From positions 248,001 through 312,000 of the forward strand of contig NZ_JACBZF010000004.1 of the NCBI RefSeq assembly GCF_013408095.1: a stretch of DNA of 64,000 bases, given 5' to 3'. The notes under the pieces were generated by a model. The model did no database searches, was not told the origin of the DNA, and saw nothing but the letters and a program-made list of their open reading frames with translations. Made by a program: the position numbers and the translations under genes. Positions 9,048 to 17,215 of the stretch are shown in pieces (the first letter of the stretch is position 1; each line of letters starts with the position of its first letter). Origin of the DNA: Novosphingobium marinum. Lineage in GTDB: Bacteria; Pseudomonadota; Alphaproteobacteria; Sphingomonadales; Sphingomonadaceae.

Positions 9048-10238
9048 CTATTGAGTGGATTCGTCCATCCCCGTCAGCACGAAGCGCTGCACGCGGCGGC
9101 CGGTGCCCACCTCGGTCGTGTACAGATTGCCCTCGGAATCGACATCGACGCTGTGCAGCCAGATGAACTGGCCGGGGTACCGCCCGTTGCGCCCGAACGA
9201 GCCGAGGATCTCGTGCGTTTCGCGAAGGAGGATCCAGACCTTTCCATTCATCATGTCGGCGACGTAGACGTACTTGCCGTCGGGTGAGAACGCCACGTCG
9301 GAGGCCGACCGCGTGCCGCCGGTCGACGGCGCGATCACGATGTCGCGCACGAACCGCACGCCTTCCGGCGTCTCCCGAAACAGTTGCAGGCGGTTGTTCC
9401 GCCGGTCGCACACGTACACGGTCTTGTCCGGCCCGCGCACGACGCAATGGACGATATCGCCGAAGCTGGTCGACTCAGGATCGGCGCCGCCGTCGCCGGT
9501 GGATGTCGCCTGGCTCTGGTCGAAGGCGCCCTCGCGCACCGGGGCTCGCGGTTCCGATCCGTATGCGCCCCAGGTCCGGACGAACGCCAGCGTGTCCTCG
9601 TCGAATTCGGCGATACGCTTGTTGATGTAGCCGTCGGCGACAAGGACGCTTTCGCCATCGTCGGAGATGTCGGCGGGGTTGCCGAGGCTGCGCTCGCTCA
9701 TGTTACCCTCGGTCCGGCCGCGAACGCCGATCTGGCGGATGAATTCACCCCCGGCGGTAAAATTCAGGACGACGTGATCGTCGTCGCCGTTGCCGCCGAT
9801 CCAGACCGTTTCTTCGTCGTCGACGTAGAGGCCGTGGACATTTGCCGGCCACTGGTTCTGCCCGTCGATTTCGGGTGCGAGCTCCGGGCCGCCCCAGGCA
9901 GAGATGAGGTTGCCGTCGCGATCAAAGCGCAGCACGTGCGGAGCGGGCCGGCAGCACGCGATGGTGATCGGCGGGTCGGCGGCAAGTCCCGTCGCCGTCG
10001 GATGGAGCGAATTCGGGCGGTGCAGGATCCAGACGGTATCCTGAGAATCGACGGCAAGGCCCGGGACCTGCCCGATGATCTGGTCGGGCGGCAGTTTCGG
10101 CCACGATGCGTCCGCCTTGAACACGGGAAGCGCATGGCCTTCCTTCAGCCGTTCGCGCTCCACGTCGACGAGTACATCGGCGAAAGCGGGAACGGGCGCG
10201 ATTGCCAGCAGCGAGGCGAGCAGGAGGCTAGTTTTCAT
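9048..10238 (-). CDS. Exported NHL-repeat beta-propeller protein
   Basis: This 396-residue protein starts with a signal peptide ending FADV and continues with repeated NHL/SMP-30-like blades (GLAVDSQDTVWIL, VHGLYVDDEETVWIGG, CVVRGPDKTVYVCDRRNNRLQLF, SDVAFSPDGKYVYVADMMN, VDVDSEGNLYTTEV). The fold is a six-bladed periplasmic or secreted beta-propeller; similar proteins are annotated as NHL or peptidylglycine-lyase-like, but catalysis is not shown. A CC pair near residue 92 could be structural. It is downstream of the Tat-signal aminotransferase on the same strand, 25 bases away, so the two are probably cotranscribed exported proteins. Confidence 0.85.
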   Translation of the reverse strand: MKTSLLLASLLAIAPVPAFADVLVDVERERLKEGHALPVFKADASWPKLPPDQIIGQVPGLAVDSQDTVWILHRPNSLHPTATGLAADPPITIACCRPAPHVLRFDRDGNLISAWGGPELAPEIDGQNQWPANVHGLYVDDEETVWIGGNGDDDHVVLNFTAGGEFIRQIGVRGRTEGNMSERSLGNPADISDDGESVLVADGYINKRIAEFDEDTLAFVRTWGAYGSEPRAPVREGAFDQSQATSTGDGGADPESTSFGDIVHCVVRGPDKTVYVCDRRNNRLQLFRETPEGVRFVRDIVIAPSTGGTRSASDVAFSPDGKYVYVADMMNGKVWILLRETHEILGSFGRNGRYPGQFIWLHSVDVDSEGNLYTTEVGTGRRVQRFVLTGMDESTQ

Positions 10239-10263
10239 ACGGGCAGGGTTACTCCGTCGAGCG

Positions 10264-11394
10264 TCAGGTCCTTAGGCCATCGATAACCTGCGGAAGCGCA
10301 TCGGCATAGCGCCTTACGTCCTCGATATAGCCGGTGCTGACGCGCGAATGCCGCGTCCACTTTCCATACGCGCCGCGAATATGGATGCCACGGGCTGCCA
10401 TTGCCGCGCGCACTGCCTCGGCATCAGGCACCTCGACGTAGACGAAGTTGGTCTGCGACGGCAGCGCGCGAAGCCCGCTTGCTGCCACGGCGGCAAGGAT
10501 CATCTCCCGGCCTTCGCGAATGCGGGACAGCGAATGATACAGGAAAGCCTTATCGTCGTAGCTGGCGATCGCGGCGGCAAGCCCCGCCGAGTTTCCGCCG
10601 AAGCTCATCAGGCAGTTCCGGATGCGTTCGGCATTAAGCTCGCTCGTGATCGCGTACCCAACCCGCATCCCGGCCATCCCGTATATCTTCGAGAAGGTGC
10701 GACAGACGATCACGTCCTCGCCCGCCCGCACGAGGTCGACCATCGAATTGGCGGCAGGATCGTCGGTCAGTTCGTTATACGCCTCGTCGACAAGCAGCGT
10801 CGCCTGCGGTGTAACCCTGGCGGCGAAAGCGCGCATATCGGCGGCGTCGGTCAGCATGCCCGTCGGGTTGTTGGGGTTGCAGACATGGACGAGCGCGGTT
10901 CGTTCTTCGACGGCCGCGGCCATAGCGTCGAGATCCACGCCCATATGGGGGGCGAGCGGCACGCGGACGACCGTTGCGCCGAGGCGCTCGCCGTACTGAA
11001 CGGTCGTATCCCAGAACAGGCCGGGGCAAAGGATCGATCCCTTGCGCCCCCAGGCGAGGGCGATGGCGGAGAGGATCTCGGTCGATCCCTCGCCCAGCAC
11101 CACTTGCCTGGCAGAGACGCGGTGCCGCTCGGCGATCATCGCGGCGAGCCGGTCGAGACTGCGGTCGGCATAATAGCAACCCTGACCCGCGGTATCGGCA
11201 ATGGCCCTGAGTGCCTCAGGCGCGGGACCATAGGGGTTCTCGTTGCGGTTTAGCTGCGCGATGCCGTGCGGCGGCCCGAAGTTCGCCGCGTCGCTCCACG
11301 ATGCCTTCTCGGCGGCGGCGAGCCGTCCGGCCAGCGATAGAGCGCCGGCAGTCGCTGCGGTGCCGGACAGGAAGTGGCGACGATCAAGTGGCAT
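10264..11394 (-). CDS. Tat-signal PLP-dependent aminotransferase (HisC-like)
   Basis: This 376-residue fold-type I aminotransferase resembles histidinol-phosphate aminotransferase: LNRNENPYGP, VCNPNNPTG, VDEAYNEL and the PLP lysine K236 in TFSKIYGMAGMRVGY. Unusually, it begins with a twin-arginine signal (RRHFLSG plus an Ala-rich hydrophobic stretch ending AAA), so the folded, cofactor-loaded enzyme should be exported. It therefore is unlikely to serve cytoplasmic histidine synthesis. It sits between a TauE/SafE permease and an exported NHL protein on the same strand. Substrate unknown. Confidence 0.88.
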   Translation of the reverse strand: MPLDRRHFLSGTAATAGALSLAGRLAAAEKASWSDAANFGPPHGIAQLNRNENPYGPAPEALRAIADTAGQGCYYADRSLDRLAAMIAERHRVSARQVVLGEGSTEILSAIALAWGRKGSILCPGLFWDTTVQYGERLGATVVRVPLAPHMGVDLDAMAAAVEERTALVHVCNPNNPTGMLTDAADMRAFAARVTPQATLLVDEAYNELTDDPAANSMVDLVRAGEDVIVCRTFSKIYGMAGMRVGYAITSELNAERIRNCLMSFGGNSAGLAAAIASYDDKAFLYHSLSRIREGREMILAAVAASGLRALPSQTNFVYVEVPDAEAVRAAMAARGIHIRGAYGKWTRHSRVSTGYIEDVRRYADALPQVIDGLRT

Positions 11395-11413
11395 CGGTTT
11401 TCCCCTTGGTGGT

Positions 11414-12247
11414 TCAGATCACTCCGGATTTCGCGATCATCGTCGCCCCCACGACGACGAGGTAGATTCCGAACACGCGCTTCAGCAGCGCCGGGCTGAG
11501 CCGGTGCGCCGCCGCCACGCCGAGCGGCGCGAAGAGTATGGCGGTGACGATCACCGCGAGGGCCGCGGGCAGATTGACATAGCCGAGCGATCCGAACGGC
11601 AGCCCCTGCTCGCCAAGCCCGATGACGACGAAGCCGATCACGCCGGGTACCGCGATCAGCGCGCCCATGCCCGACGCGGTGCCGATCGCGCGGTGGATCG
11701 GAGAGCCGCACATCGTCATCACCATCGTGGTGATCGTGCCCCCGCCGATGCCCAGCATGGCCGAGAAGAGGCCGAGGCCTCCCGCCAGCCCGGCGCGAAC
11801 AGCACCGCCGGGCATCTCGGTCGCGACCGGCTTCACCTCGAAGCCCGGCATCAGGAAATGGATCGCCATGAGAAGCACTCCCGCCCCGAACACGCTGGCC
11901 AGCATCGCACTGGAAATCAGGTCGGCGATGGCGGCACCGCCGACGGTTCCGAGCACAACCCACGGTGCCCACGAGCGCAGCACCGAGGCGTCCACGGCCT
12001 CGCGCCGGGCATGAGCTAGGACCGAACGGAGCGAAGTGAAGATGATTGTCGCAAGCGAGGTGCCGACCGCAAGGTGGGCCAGCTGCTCGGACGGTGCGCC
12101 GATCAGCGGCAGCACCAGCATCAGCGCCGGTACGACCACGAAACCGCCGCCTATCCCGAACATCCCGCCCGCGAACCCGGCCCCTGCCCCGGCGGCAAGG
12201 AGCGCTGCGACGACGAGCGGAAGCGAAGTGTCCGGCATTGCGGGCAT
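11414..12247 (-). CDS. TSUP/TauE-SafE family membrane transporter
   Basis: This 277-residue protein has about eight membrane helices and the family's duplicated glycine motifs (GGMFGIGGGFVVVPAL and SAMLGIGGGTITT). The family exports sulfite, sulfonates or organic acids. Several start codons cluster at 12250 (GTG), 12247 (ATG) and 12238 (ATG); 12247 is used, uncertainly. It is upstream of the Tat-signal aminotransferase, 19 bases apart, so a three-gene transcript with the NHL protein is likely. The cargo is not known. Confidence 0.85.
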   Translation of the reverse strand: MPAMPDTSLPLVVAALLAAGAGAGFAGGMFGIGGGFVVVPALMLVLPLIGAPSEQLAHLAVGTSLATIIFTSLRSVLAHARREAVDASVLRSWAPWVVLGTVGGAAIADLISSAMLASVFGAGVLLMAIHFLMPGFEVKPVATEMPGGAVRAGLAGGLGLFSAMLGIGGGTITTMVMTMCGSPIHRAIGTASGMGALIAVPGVIGFVVIGLGEQGLPFGSLGYVNLPAALAVIVTAILFAPLGVAAAHRLSPALLKRVFGIYLVVVGATMIAKSGVI

Positions 12248-12402
12248 CACCCTATGACAACTTTCGGCTTTCGCGAACCGAAATGTTGCGGTGCAGCGAC
12301 GAAGATCGGATCGTCGCGTCCGCGGCCTTGACCGTCGCCTCCCGCTTGCCCCGCCCTAGCCGTGCAGGCATTGCGAAGCCGGATCGCTAAAGGGAATTTG
12401 GA

Positions 12403-12843
12403 ATGAAGCGGATCGATATCGAACCGGGATCGAGAAACGCCAGGATCGAAGGCGACGAGGCTACGCGCGTCGTCGGCACGAACGCGGACGAGACGGTGAC
12501 GGTCGCGGCATCGGCGCACGGTGAATTCGATCCCTCGTTCAACCGCGGCGGCGACGAAATCGTGCTGGAGGGCGAGGCGGCCAGTTACGAAGGCCGCGTT
12601 GAAGGTTCGAACCTCGTCCTCGACAGCGCATCCGGCGGCGAAGTCAGCATCCCGTTCGGATCCTCCGGAACGCTACTGACTTTCGACGACGGTTCGCGGA
12701 TCCTGCGGTTCGATGGCGAGGGCGTAAACCTGGGCAGCCAGCAAATGTCGGGCTTTCCCGCCGTTCTCGATTCGCTGGACGCGGCCCCGCCCTTGTCCTC
12801 AAGCGATATCCTGCTCGGATCGAATTCGACCGATTTCGGCTGA
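12403..12843 (+). CDS. Free-standing adhesin-type beta module, unknown function
   Basis: This acidic 146-residue protein resembles a module usually found inside large surface or RTX-like proteins of sphingomonads: FDPSFNRGGDEIVLEG, a YEGRVEGSNLVL strand pair, GGEVSIPFGSSGTLLTFDDG and RILRFDGEGVNLGSQ. It has no signal peptide, no membrane segment and no RTX nonapeptide array, and it ends in a Ser/Leu-rich tail. The assignment is by remembered motif, not by search. The gene has no neighbour on its strand and ends four bases before the convergent rpoN stop. It may be a type I secretion substrate or a remnant of a larger protein. Confidence 0.65.
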   Translation: MKRIDIEPGSRNARIEGDEATRVVGTNADETVTVAASAHGEFDPSFNRGGDEIVLEGEAASYEGRVEGSNLVLDSASGGEVSIPFGSSGTLLTFDDGSRILRFDGEGVNLGSQQMSGFPAVLDSLDAAPPLSSSDILLGSNSTDFG

Positions 12844-12846
12844 GGC

Positions 12847-14349
12847 CTAGCGGACCCCGGCCAGCGCCTTCTGCCGACGACGCTGGACTGAACTGCCGAG
12901 CCCGATCGCCTCGCGGTACTTGGCGACGGTTCGCCGCGCCAGGTCGAAGCCGCGCTCCTTCAGCATCTTGACGAGCGCATCGTCTGACAGGATCGCATCC
13001 GGCGCCTCGGCATCGATGAGCTGCCTGATCGCAGCCTTGACCGCTTCGGCGGATGCCGCGCCGTCGCCGCCCGACGACGCAACGCCCGAGGTGAAGAAGT
13101 ACTTCAGCTCGAACGTCCCGCGCTCGCAGTTGAGGTACTTGTTCGAGGTGACGCGGCTGACCGTCGATTCGTGCATCTCGATCGCTTCCGCCACTGCCCG
13201 CAACGTCAGTGGCTTCAGGTGCGCGACGCCGTGCCGGAAGAAGCCATCCTGCTGGCGGACGATCTCGGTCGCGACCTTCAGGATCGTCTTCTGGCGCTGG
13301 TCGAGCGCCTTGATCAGCCAGTTCGCGTCCGCGAGCCTTTCGGAGAGCCACCCGCGCGACGACTTGTCGGCGCACGATCCCTTCAGTTCGACGTAGTAGC
13401 CGCGATTGACGATCAGCCGAGGCAGCGTCTCCTGGTTGAGCGCGATGTCCCAGCCGCCGTCGCTGCGCTGCTTCAGCAGGATGTCGGGCGTGACCGGCGC
13501 GCTCTCGCCCCCGCCATGGCGCAGGCCGGGCTTGGGATCGTACCCGCGCAGTTCCTGCAGCATGTCGGCGAAATCCTCGTCGTCGACGTCGCACATTCGC
13601 TTGAGCCGCGCGAACTCGCCGCGCGCGACGAGGTCGAGGTTCTCGATCAATCGCGCCATGCACGGATCGTAACGGTCGGCTTCCTGCGCCTGAAGCGCAA
13701 GGCACTCGGACAGTGACCGGGCGCCGACCCCTGTCGGATCGAGGCACTGCACGACGCGCAGGCCGGCCTCCACCTCGGCTTCCTCGATGCCGAGGTCTCC
13801 GGCGATGTCGGAGAGCGGCTGGGCAAGGTATCCCGCATCGTCGAGCTGCCCGATGATGAACGCCGCGACAGCGCGGGTGCGCATGTCCGCGCAGGCCGGC
13901 CCGAGCTGGGCCTCGAGATGTTCGGCAAGTGTTTCGCCGCCACTGCCGCGTTCCTCGATAGACGGACCGTCCTCGCCGTATCCGCCGGCCGCCACGATCG
14001 CTCCGCCCCAGTCACCTTGCGCCGCACCGTCGCCAGTATCGCGGTCGCGGTCGAGCGTCGCGGGATCGATGTCGAGCGGCTTGTCGTCGCCGCCCCGCCC
14101 TTCTCCCAGAAGCTGGTCGACCGGGGAATTCTCGAGCGTCGTCCGGCGTGCCTCGTCGCCCTCCCCCCGCGCATCGTCGGGCGTGTCGGCGGCGCCCAGT
14201 TCGAGCAACGGATTGGCGTCGAGCGCCTCGCCGATGAAAGTCTCGACCTCTAGATTTGACAGAGCCAGCAGCTTGATCGCCTGCTGCAGCTGCGGCGTCA
14301 TCACCAGCGACTGGGTCTGCCTCAGGTCAAGGCGGGGGCCCAACGCCAT
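12847..14349 (-). CDS. rpoN: RNA polymerase sigma-54 factor
   Basis: This 500-residue sigma-54 directs RNA polymerase to -24/-12 promoters that need an AAA+ activator. Region I is at the N-terminus (LRQTQSLVMTPQLQQAIKLL), followed by an acidic linker, the core-binding domain, and the C-terminal RpoN box ARRTVAKYRE near residue 472. It lies 26 bases after lptB on the same strand, the usual order in Proteobacteria. The hpf/raiA and ptsN genes that often follow rpoN are absent here. Confidence 0.97.
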   Translation of the reverse strand: MALGPRLDLRQTQSLVMTPQLQQAIKLLALSNLEVETFIGEALDANPLLELGAADTPDDARGEGDEARRTTLENSPVDQLLGEGRGGDDKPLDIDPATLDRDRDTGDGAAQGDWGGAIVAAGGYGEDGPSIEERGSGGETLAEHLEAQLGPACADMRTRAVAAFIIGQLDDAGYLAQPLSDIAGDLGIEEAEVEAGLRVVQCLDPTGVGARSLSECLALQAQEADRYDPCMARLIENLDLVARGEFARLKRMCDVDDEDFADMLQELRGYDPKPGLRHGGGESAPVTPDILLKQRSDGGWDIALNQETLPRLIVNRGYYVELKGSCADKSSRGWLSERLADANWLIKALDQRQKTILKVATEIVRQQDGFFRHGVAHLKPLTLRAVAEAIEMHESTVSRVTSNKYLNCERGTFELKYFFTSGVASSGGDGAASAEAVKAAIRQLIDAEAPDAILSDDALVKMLKERGFDLARRTVAKYREAIGLGSSVQRRRQKALAGVR

Positions 14350-14375
14350 GGCTCAGGCCTGCAGGCGGTCCCGCC

Positions 14376-15170
14376 TCACAGCGTGAACCCTTCACCGAGG
14401 TAGAGGCGGCGCACGTTCTCGTCCGCGACGAGGTCCGCCGGACTGCCCGCGAACAGCACCTGGCCGCCGTAGATGATGCAGGCGCGATCGACGATATCGA
14501 GCGTCTCGCGCACGTTGTGGTCGGTAATCAGCACGCCGATCCCGCGCGTCTTGAGGTCCTTCACGAGGTCGCGGATGTCGGCGATCGAAAGCGGGTCGAT
14601 GCCGGCGAACGGCTCGTCGAGCAGCATGATCGAGGGCTTGGCGGCGAGCGCGCGCGCGATTTCGGCACGCCGCCGCTCGCCGCCCGAAAGTGCCATCGCC
14701 GGGCTCGCCCGCAAGCGGGTCAGCCCGAACTCGTCGAGGAGCCGTTCCAGTTCGGCTTCGCGCGTCGCCGAATCGGGCTCGTTGAGTTCAAGCACCGCAC
14801 CGATGTTCTGTTCGACGGTGAGCCCGCGAAAGATCGAGGTTTCCTGCGGCAGGTAACCTAGCCCCAGGATCGCCCGGCGGTACATCGGCAGCCGGGTGAT
14901 ATCGATCCCGTCGAGAAGTATGCGGCCCGCATCCGGGCGCACGAGGCCCATGATCGAATAGAAGCAAGTGGTCTTGCCCGCGCCGTTCGGTCCGAGCAGT
15001 CCGAGCACTTCGCCCTTTGCGACCGAGAGCGAAATATCCGTAAGGACCGCCCGCTTGTCGTAGCTCTTTGCGATCGAGACGACTTCGAGCCCGGCCTCCG
15101 GCAGCGGCGGTGCGGCTTCGGCAGCGATCGCCTCGGGATCGGGCTCGGGCAGGCGTGTGGCGTCTGTCAT
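14376..15170 (-). CDS. lptB: LPS export ABC transporter ATP-binding protein
   Basis: This 264-residue ATPase powers lipopolysaccharide transport from the inner membrane through LptFGC. It shows Walker A GPNGAGKT, the family Q-loop region GYLPQETSIFRGL, the signature LSGGERRRAEIARAL, Walker B IMLLDEP and the switch His in ITDHNVRETL. The first 25 residues form a family-variable acidic extension. It is the first gene of the lptB-rpoN pair; lptA and lptC, often upstream, are not present here. Confidence 0.96.
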   Translation of the reverse strand: MTDATRLPEPDPEAIAAEAAPPLPEAGLEVVSIAKSYDKRAVLTDISLSVAKGEVLGLLGPNGAGKTTCFYSIMGLVRPDAGRILLDGIDITRLPMYRRAILGLGYLPQETSIFRGLTVEQNIGAVLELNEPDSATREAELERLLDEFGLTRLRASPAMALSGGERRRAEIARALAAKPSIMLLDEPFAGIDPLSIADIRDLVKDLKTRGIGVLITDHNVRETLDIVDRACIIYGGQVLFAGSPADLVADENVRRLYLGEGFTL

Positions 15171-15368
15171 CTGCCGCGCGGTTTACGCATCGGGGCCGGA
15201 CGGGGCAAGACGCCAATTCTCCTGGAACGGATCGTTTGGCAAGATTCGTGCATGACCTGCATGGTCCGACCGTGGGGTGCGCCGGCTTGCAATTTGCTTA
15301 ATCACCTTGCAGCGAATATGAACTATTGTTCTAAGGGAGACCACGGAGAGGAACGTGAAGGAATCCGC

Positions 15369-15749
15369 ATGAACAAGGTATCGCAACGCGAAGACGCGAC
15401 CGGCCGCACCGGCACTCGCCGCCTCGACTGGCGACGCAAGATGAGCGACAATATCGCCTACGGCCTGCTCGTCTACACCGCGTTGCAGATTTTCGTGACC
15501 GTTCACGCGCTCAAGACCGAAGGCGGCTCTCTGCTGCCCTATTTCGCCCTCGTCGTGCTGGTCGCCGGCATCATCCCGGCCTGCCGCTGGTTCGAAAAGC
15601 GCTGGAACCGGCTGAGCGACGACGAGGCGTCGGACCCGGCGCTCTCGTCCTATTTTCGCCGCGACCAGATCGCGGTGTGGCTGCTCGCCATCGGCCTGCC
15701 TTTCCTGTTCACCGCCCTGTTCAAGGGGCTTGCCGTCCTGTTCGCCTGA
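15369..15749 (+). CDS. Conserved membrane protein, unknown function
   Basis: This 126-residue protein has a basic N-terminus (RRLDWRRKMSD) followed by two hydrophobic segments (residues about 28-44 and 51-68) and a third at the C-terminus (IAVWLLAIGLPFLFTALF). I do not recognise the family. ATG 15369 is chosen, with GAAGGAA upstream; the frame is open for 39 codons before this but lacks a start with a ribosome site. It is divergent from lptB, with about 200 bases between them. Confidence 0.7.
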   Translation: MNKVSQREDATGRTGTRRLDWRRKMSDNIAYGLLVYTALQIFVTVHALKTEGGSLLPYFALVVLVAGIIPACRWFEKRWNRLSDDEASDPALSSYFRRDQIAVWLLAIGLPFLFTALFKGLAVLFA

Positions 15750-15856
15750 TCCCGGCGACGCACCCGGCGTTGCCCCACGCTTCTTCAATGCCTAGATCGT
15801 CTCGCGAACGGTCTTGATGCGGCTGCGCGGCTCTCGCGCGGCGACGGGAGTACTCT

Positions 15857-17203
15857 ATGCTCAGCCTCGATGATGCGCGCGAACGCGCGGCCTCGCTCGT
15901 CAAGCGCGCGCAGCGCGCCGGTGCCGACGCCGCCGACGCAGTGTACCAGGGCGATGCGGCAGAGAGCATCCAGATCCGGCTTGGCAAGCTCGAGGATGTC
16001 GAGCGTTCGGAGGGCGAGCATGTTTCGCTGCGCGTCTTTGTCGGCCAGCGCTCGGCCAGCATCGGCACGTCGGACCTGACCGACGCCGCGCTCGACGAAC
16101 TGGCCGAACGGGCGGTCGCCATGGCGCGGGCGACACCGGTCGATACCTACGCCGGACTGGCTCCCGAAGAACTGCTCCTGCAGGGCGCGCCCCCCGAACT
16201 GGACCTCAGCGACCCCGGCGAACCTTCGCCCGAGACCTTGCGCGAAATGGCGGAGGCCTGCGAGGACGCGGCCCGCGCGGTTGCGGGCGTGACCAATTCC
16301 GAAGGCGGCGCGGCAAGCAGCGGGCGCGGCCGCGTGGCGCTGGCGACGAGCCACGGCTTCTGCAGCGGGTACGAGACGACGAGCCGCTCGCTCAGCGCAT
16401 CGGTGGTCGCCGGCTCCGGCACGCGGATGCAGCGCGATTATGCCTGGCGGCGCGCGCGGCACGGTGCGGACCTGCTTTCGCCTGCCGAAATCGGCGAACT
16501 GGCCGGACGGCGCGCAGTGGCGCGGCTCGACCCGGGACGGCTCAAAAGCGGTCCGATGCCAGTGGTCCTCGACCCGCGCGTCGGCGGGACGATCATCGGG
16601 CACCTCGTAGGCGCGATGTCGGGCCTTTCGGCAGCGCGTCGCTCGACGTTCCTGCTCGATCGGCTCGAAGAGACACTTTTCGACACTTCGGTGGTGGTTG
16701 CCGACGAACCGCACCGCAAGCGCGGATTGCGGTCGCGTCCGTTCGATGGCGAGGGCCTCCCTACGACTGAGCGCAACCTGGTCGAGAACGGACGCGTGAC
16801 CGGCTGGCTCATGGACAGCGCCGCCGCGAGGCAGCTGAACCTCCAGCCCACCGGCCACGCCGCCCGTGGCGGAAACGGCGCGCCCTCGGTTTCGGCGAGC
16901 AACGTCCATCTCGCCGCCGGGACGGCATCGCCCGCCGCACTGATGTCCGACATCGCAGACGGTGTCTATGTCTCCGAACTGTTCGGACACGGCGTCAACG
17001 GCGTGACCGGCGATTACAGCCGCGGGGCCTCGGGCTACCGCATCCGCAACGGCGAGATAGCGGAACCGGTCGCCGAATTCACGATCGCGGGCAACCTGCT
17101 CGGGATGTTCGGGGGGCTGACCCCCGCCGACGACCTCGAATGGCACCGCGCGATCAACGTCCCGACATTCCGCATCGACGGCATGACCGTCGCCGGAGAC
17201 TGA
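15857..17203 (+). CDS. pmbA: PmbA/TldD-type metalloprotease subunit
   Basis: This 448-residue protein belongs to the TldD/PmbA family and groups with the PmbA (TldE) branch, the partner that lacks the HExxxH zinc motif present in TldD. The heterodimer degrades or matures small peptides such as microcin precursors and CcdA. Typical PmbA features are RSFPFDGEGLPT-like text (here RSRPFDGEGLPTTERNLVENG), the C-terminal ELFGHGVNGVTGDYSRGASGYRI and EFTIAGNL. TldD itself is not in the window. It is followed 12 bases later by the BON-MscS gene on the same strand. Confidence 0.93.
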   Translation: MLSLDDARERAASLVKRAQRAGADAADAVYQGDAAESIQIRLGKLEDVERSEGEHVSLRVFVGQRSASIGTSDLTDAALDELAERAVAMARATPVDTYAGLAPEELLLQGAPPELDLSDPGEPSPETLREMAEACEDAARAVAGVTNSEGGAASSGRGRVALATSHGFCSGYETTSRSLSASVVAGSGTRMQRDYAWRRARHGADLLSPAEIGELAGRRAVARLDPGRLKSGPMPVVLDPRVGGTIIGHLVGAMSGLSAARRSTFLLDRLEETLFDTSVVVADEPHRKRGLRSRPFDGEGLPTTERNLVENGRVTGWLMDSAAARQLNLQPTGHAARGGNGAPSVSASNVHLAAGTASPAALMSDIADGVYVSELFGHGVNGVTGDYSRGASGYRIRNGEIAEPVAEFTIAGNLLGMFGGLTPADDLEWHRAINVPTFRIDGMTVAGD

Positions 17204-17215
17204 TCGCGACGGGCG

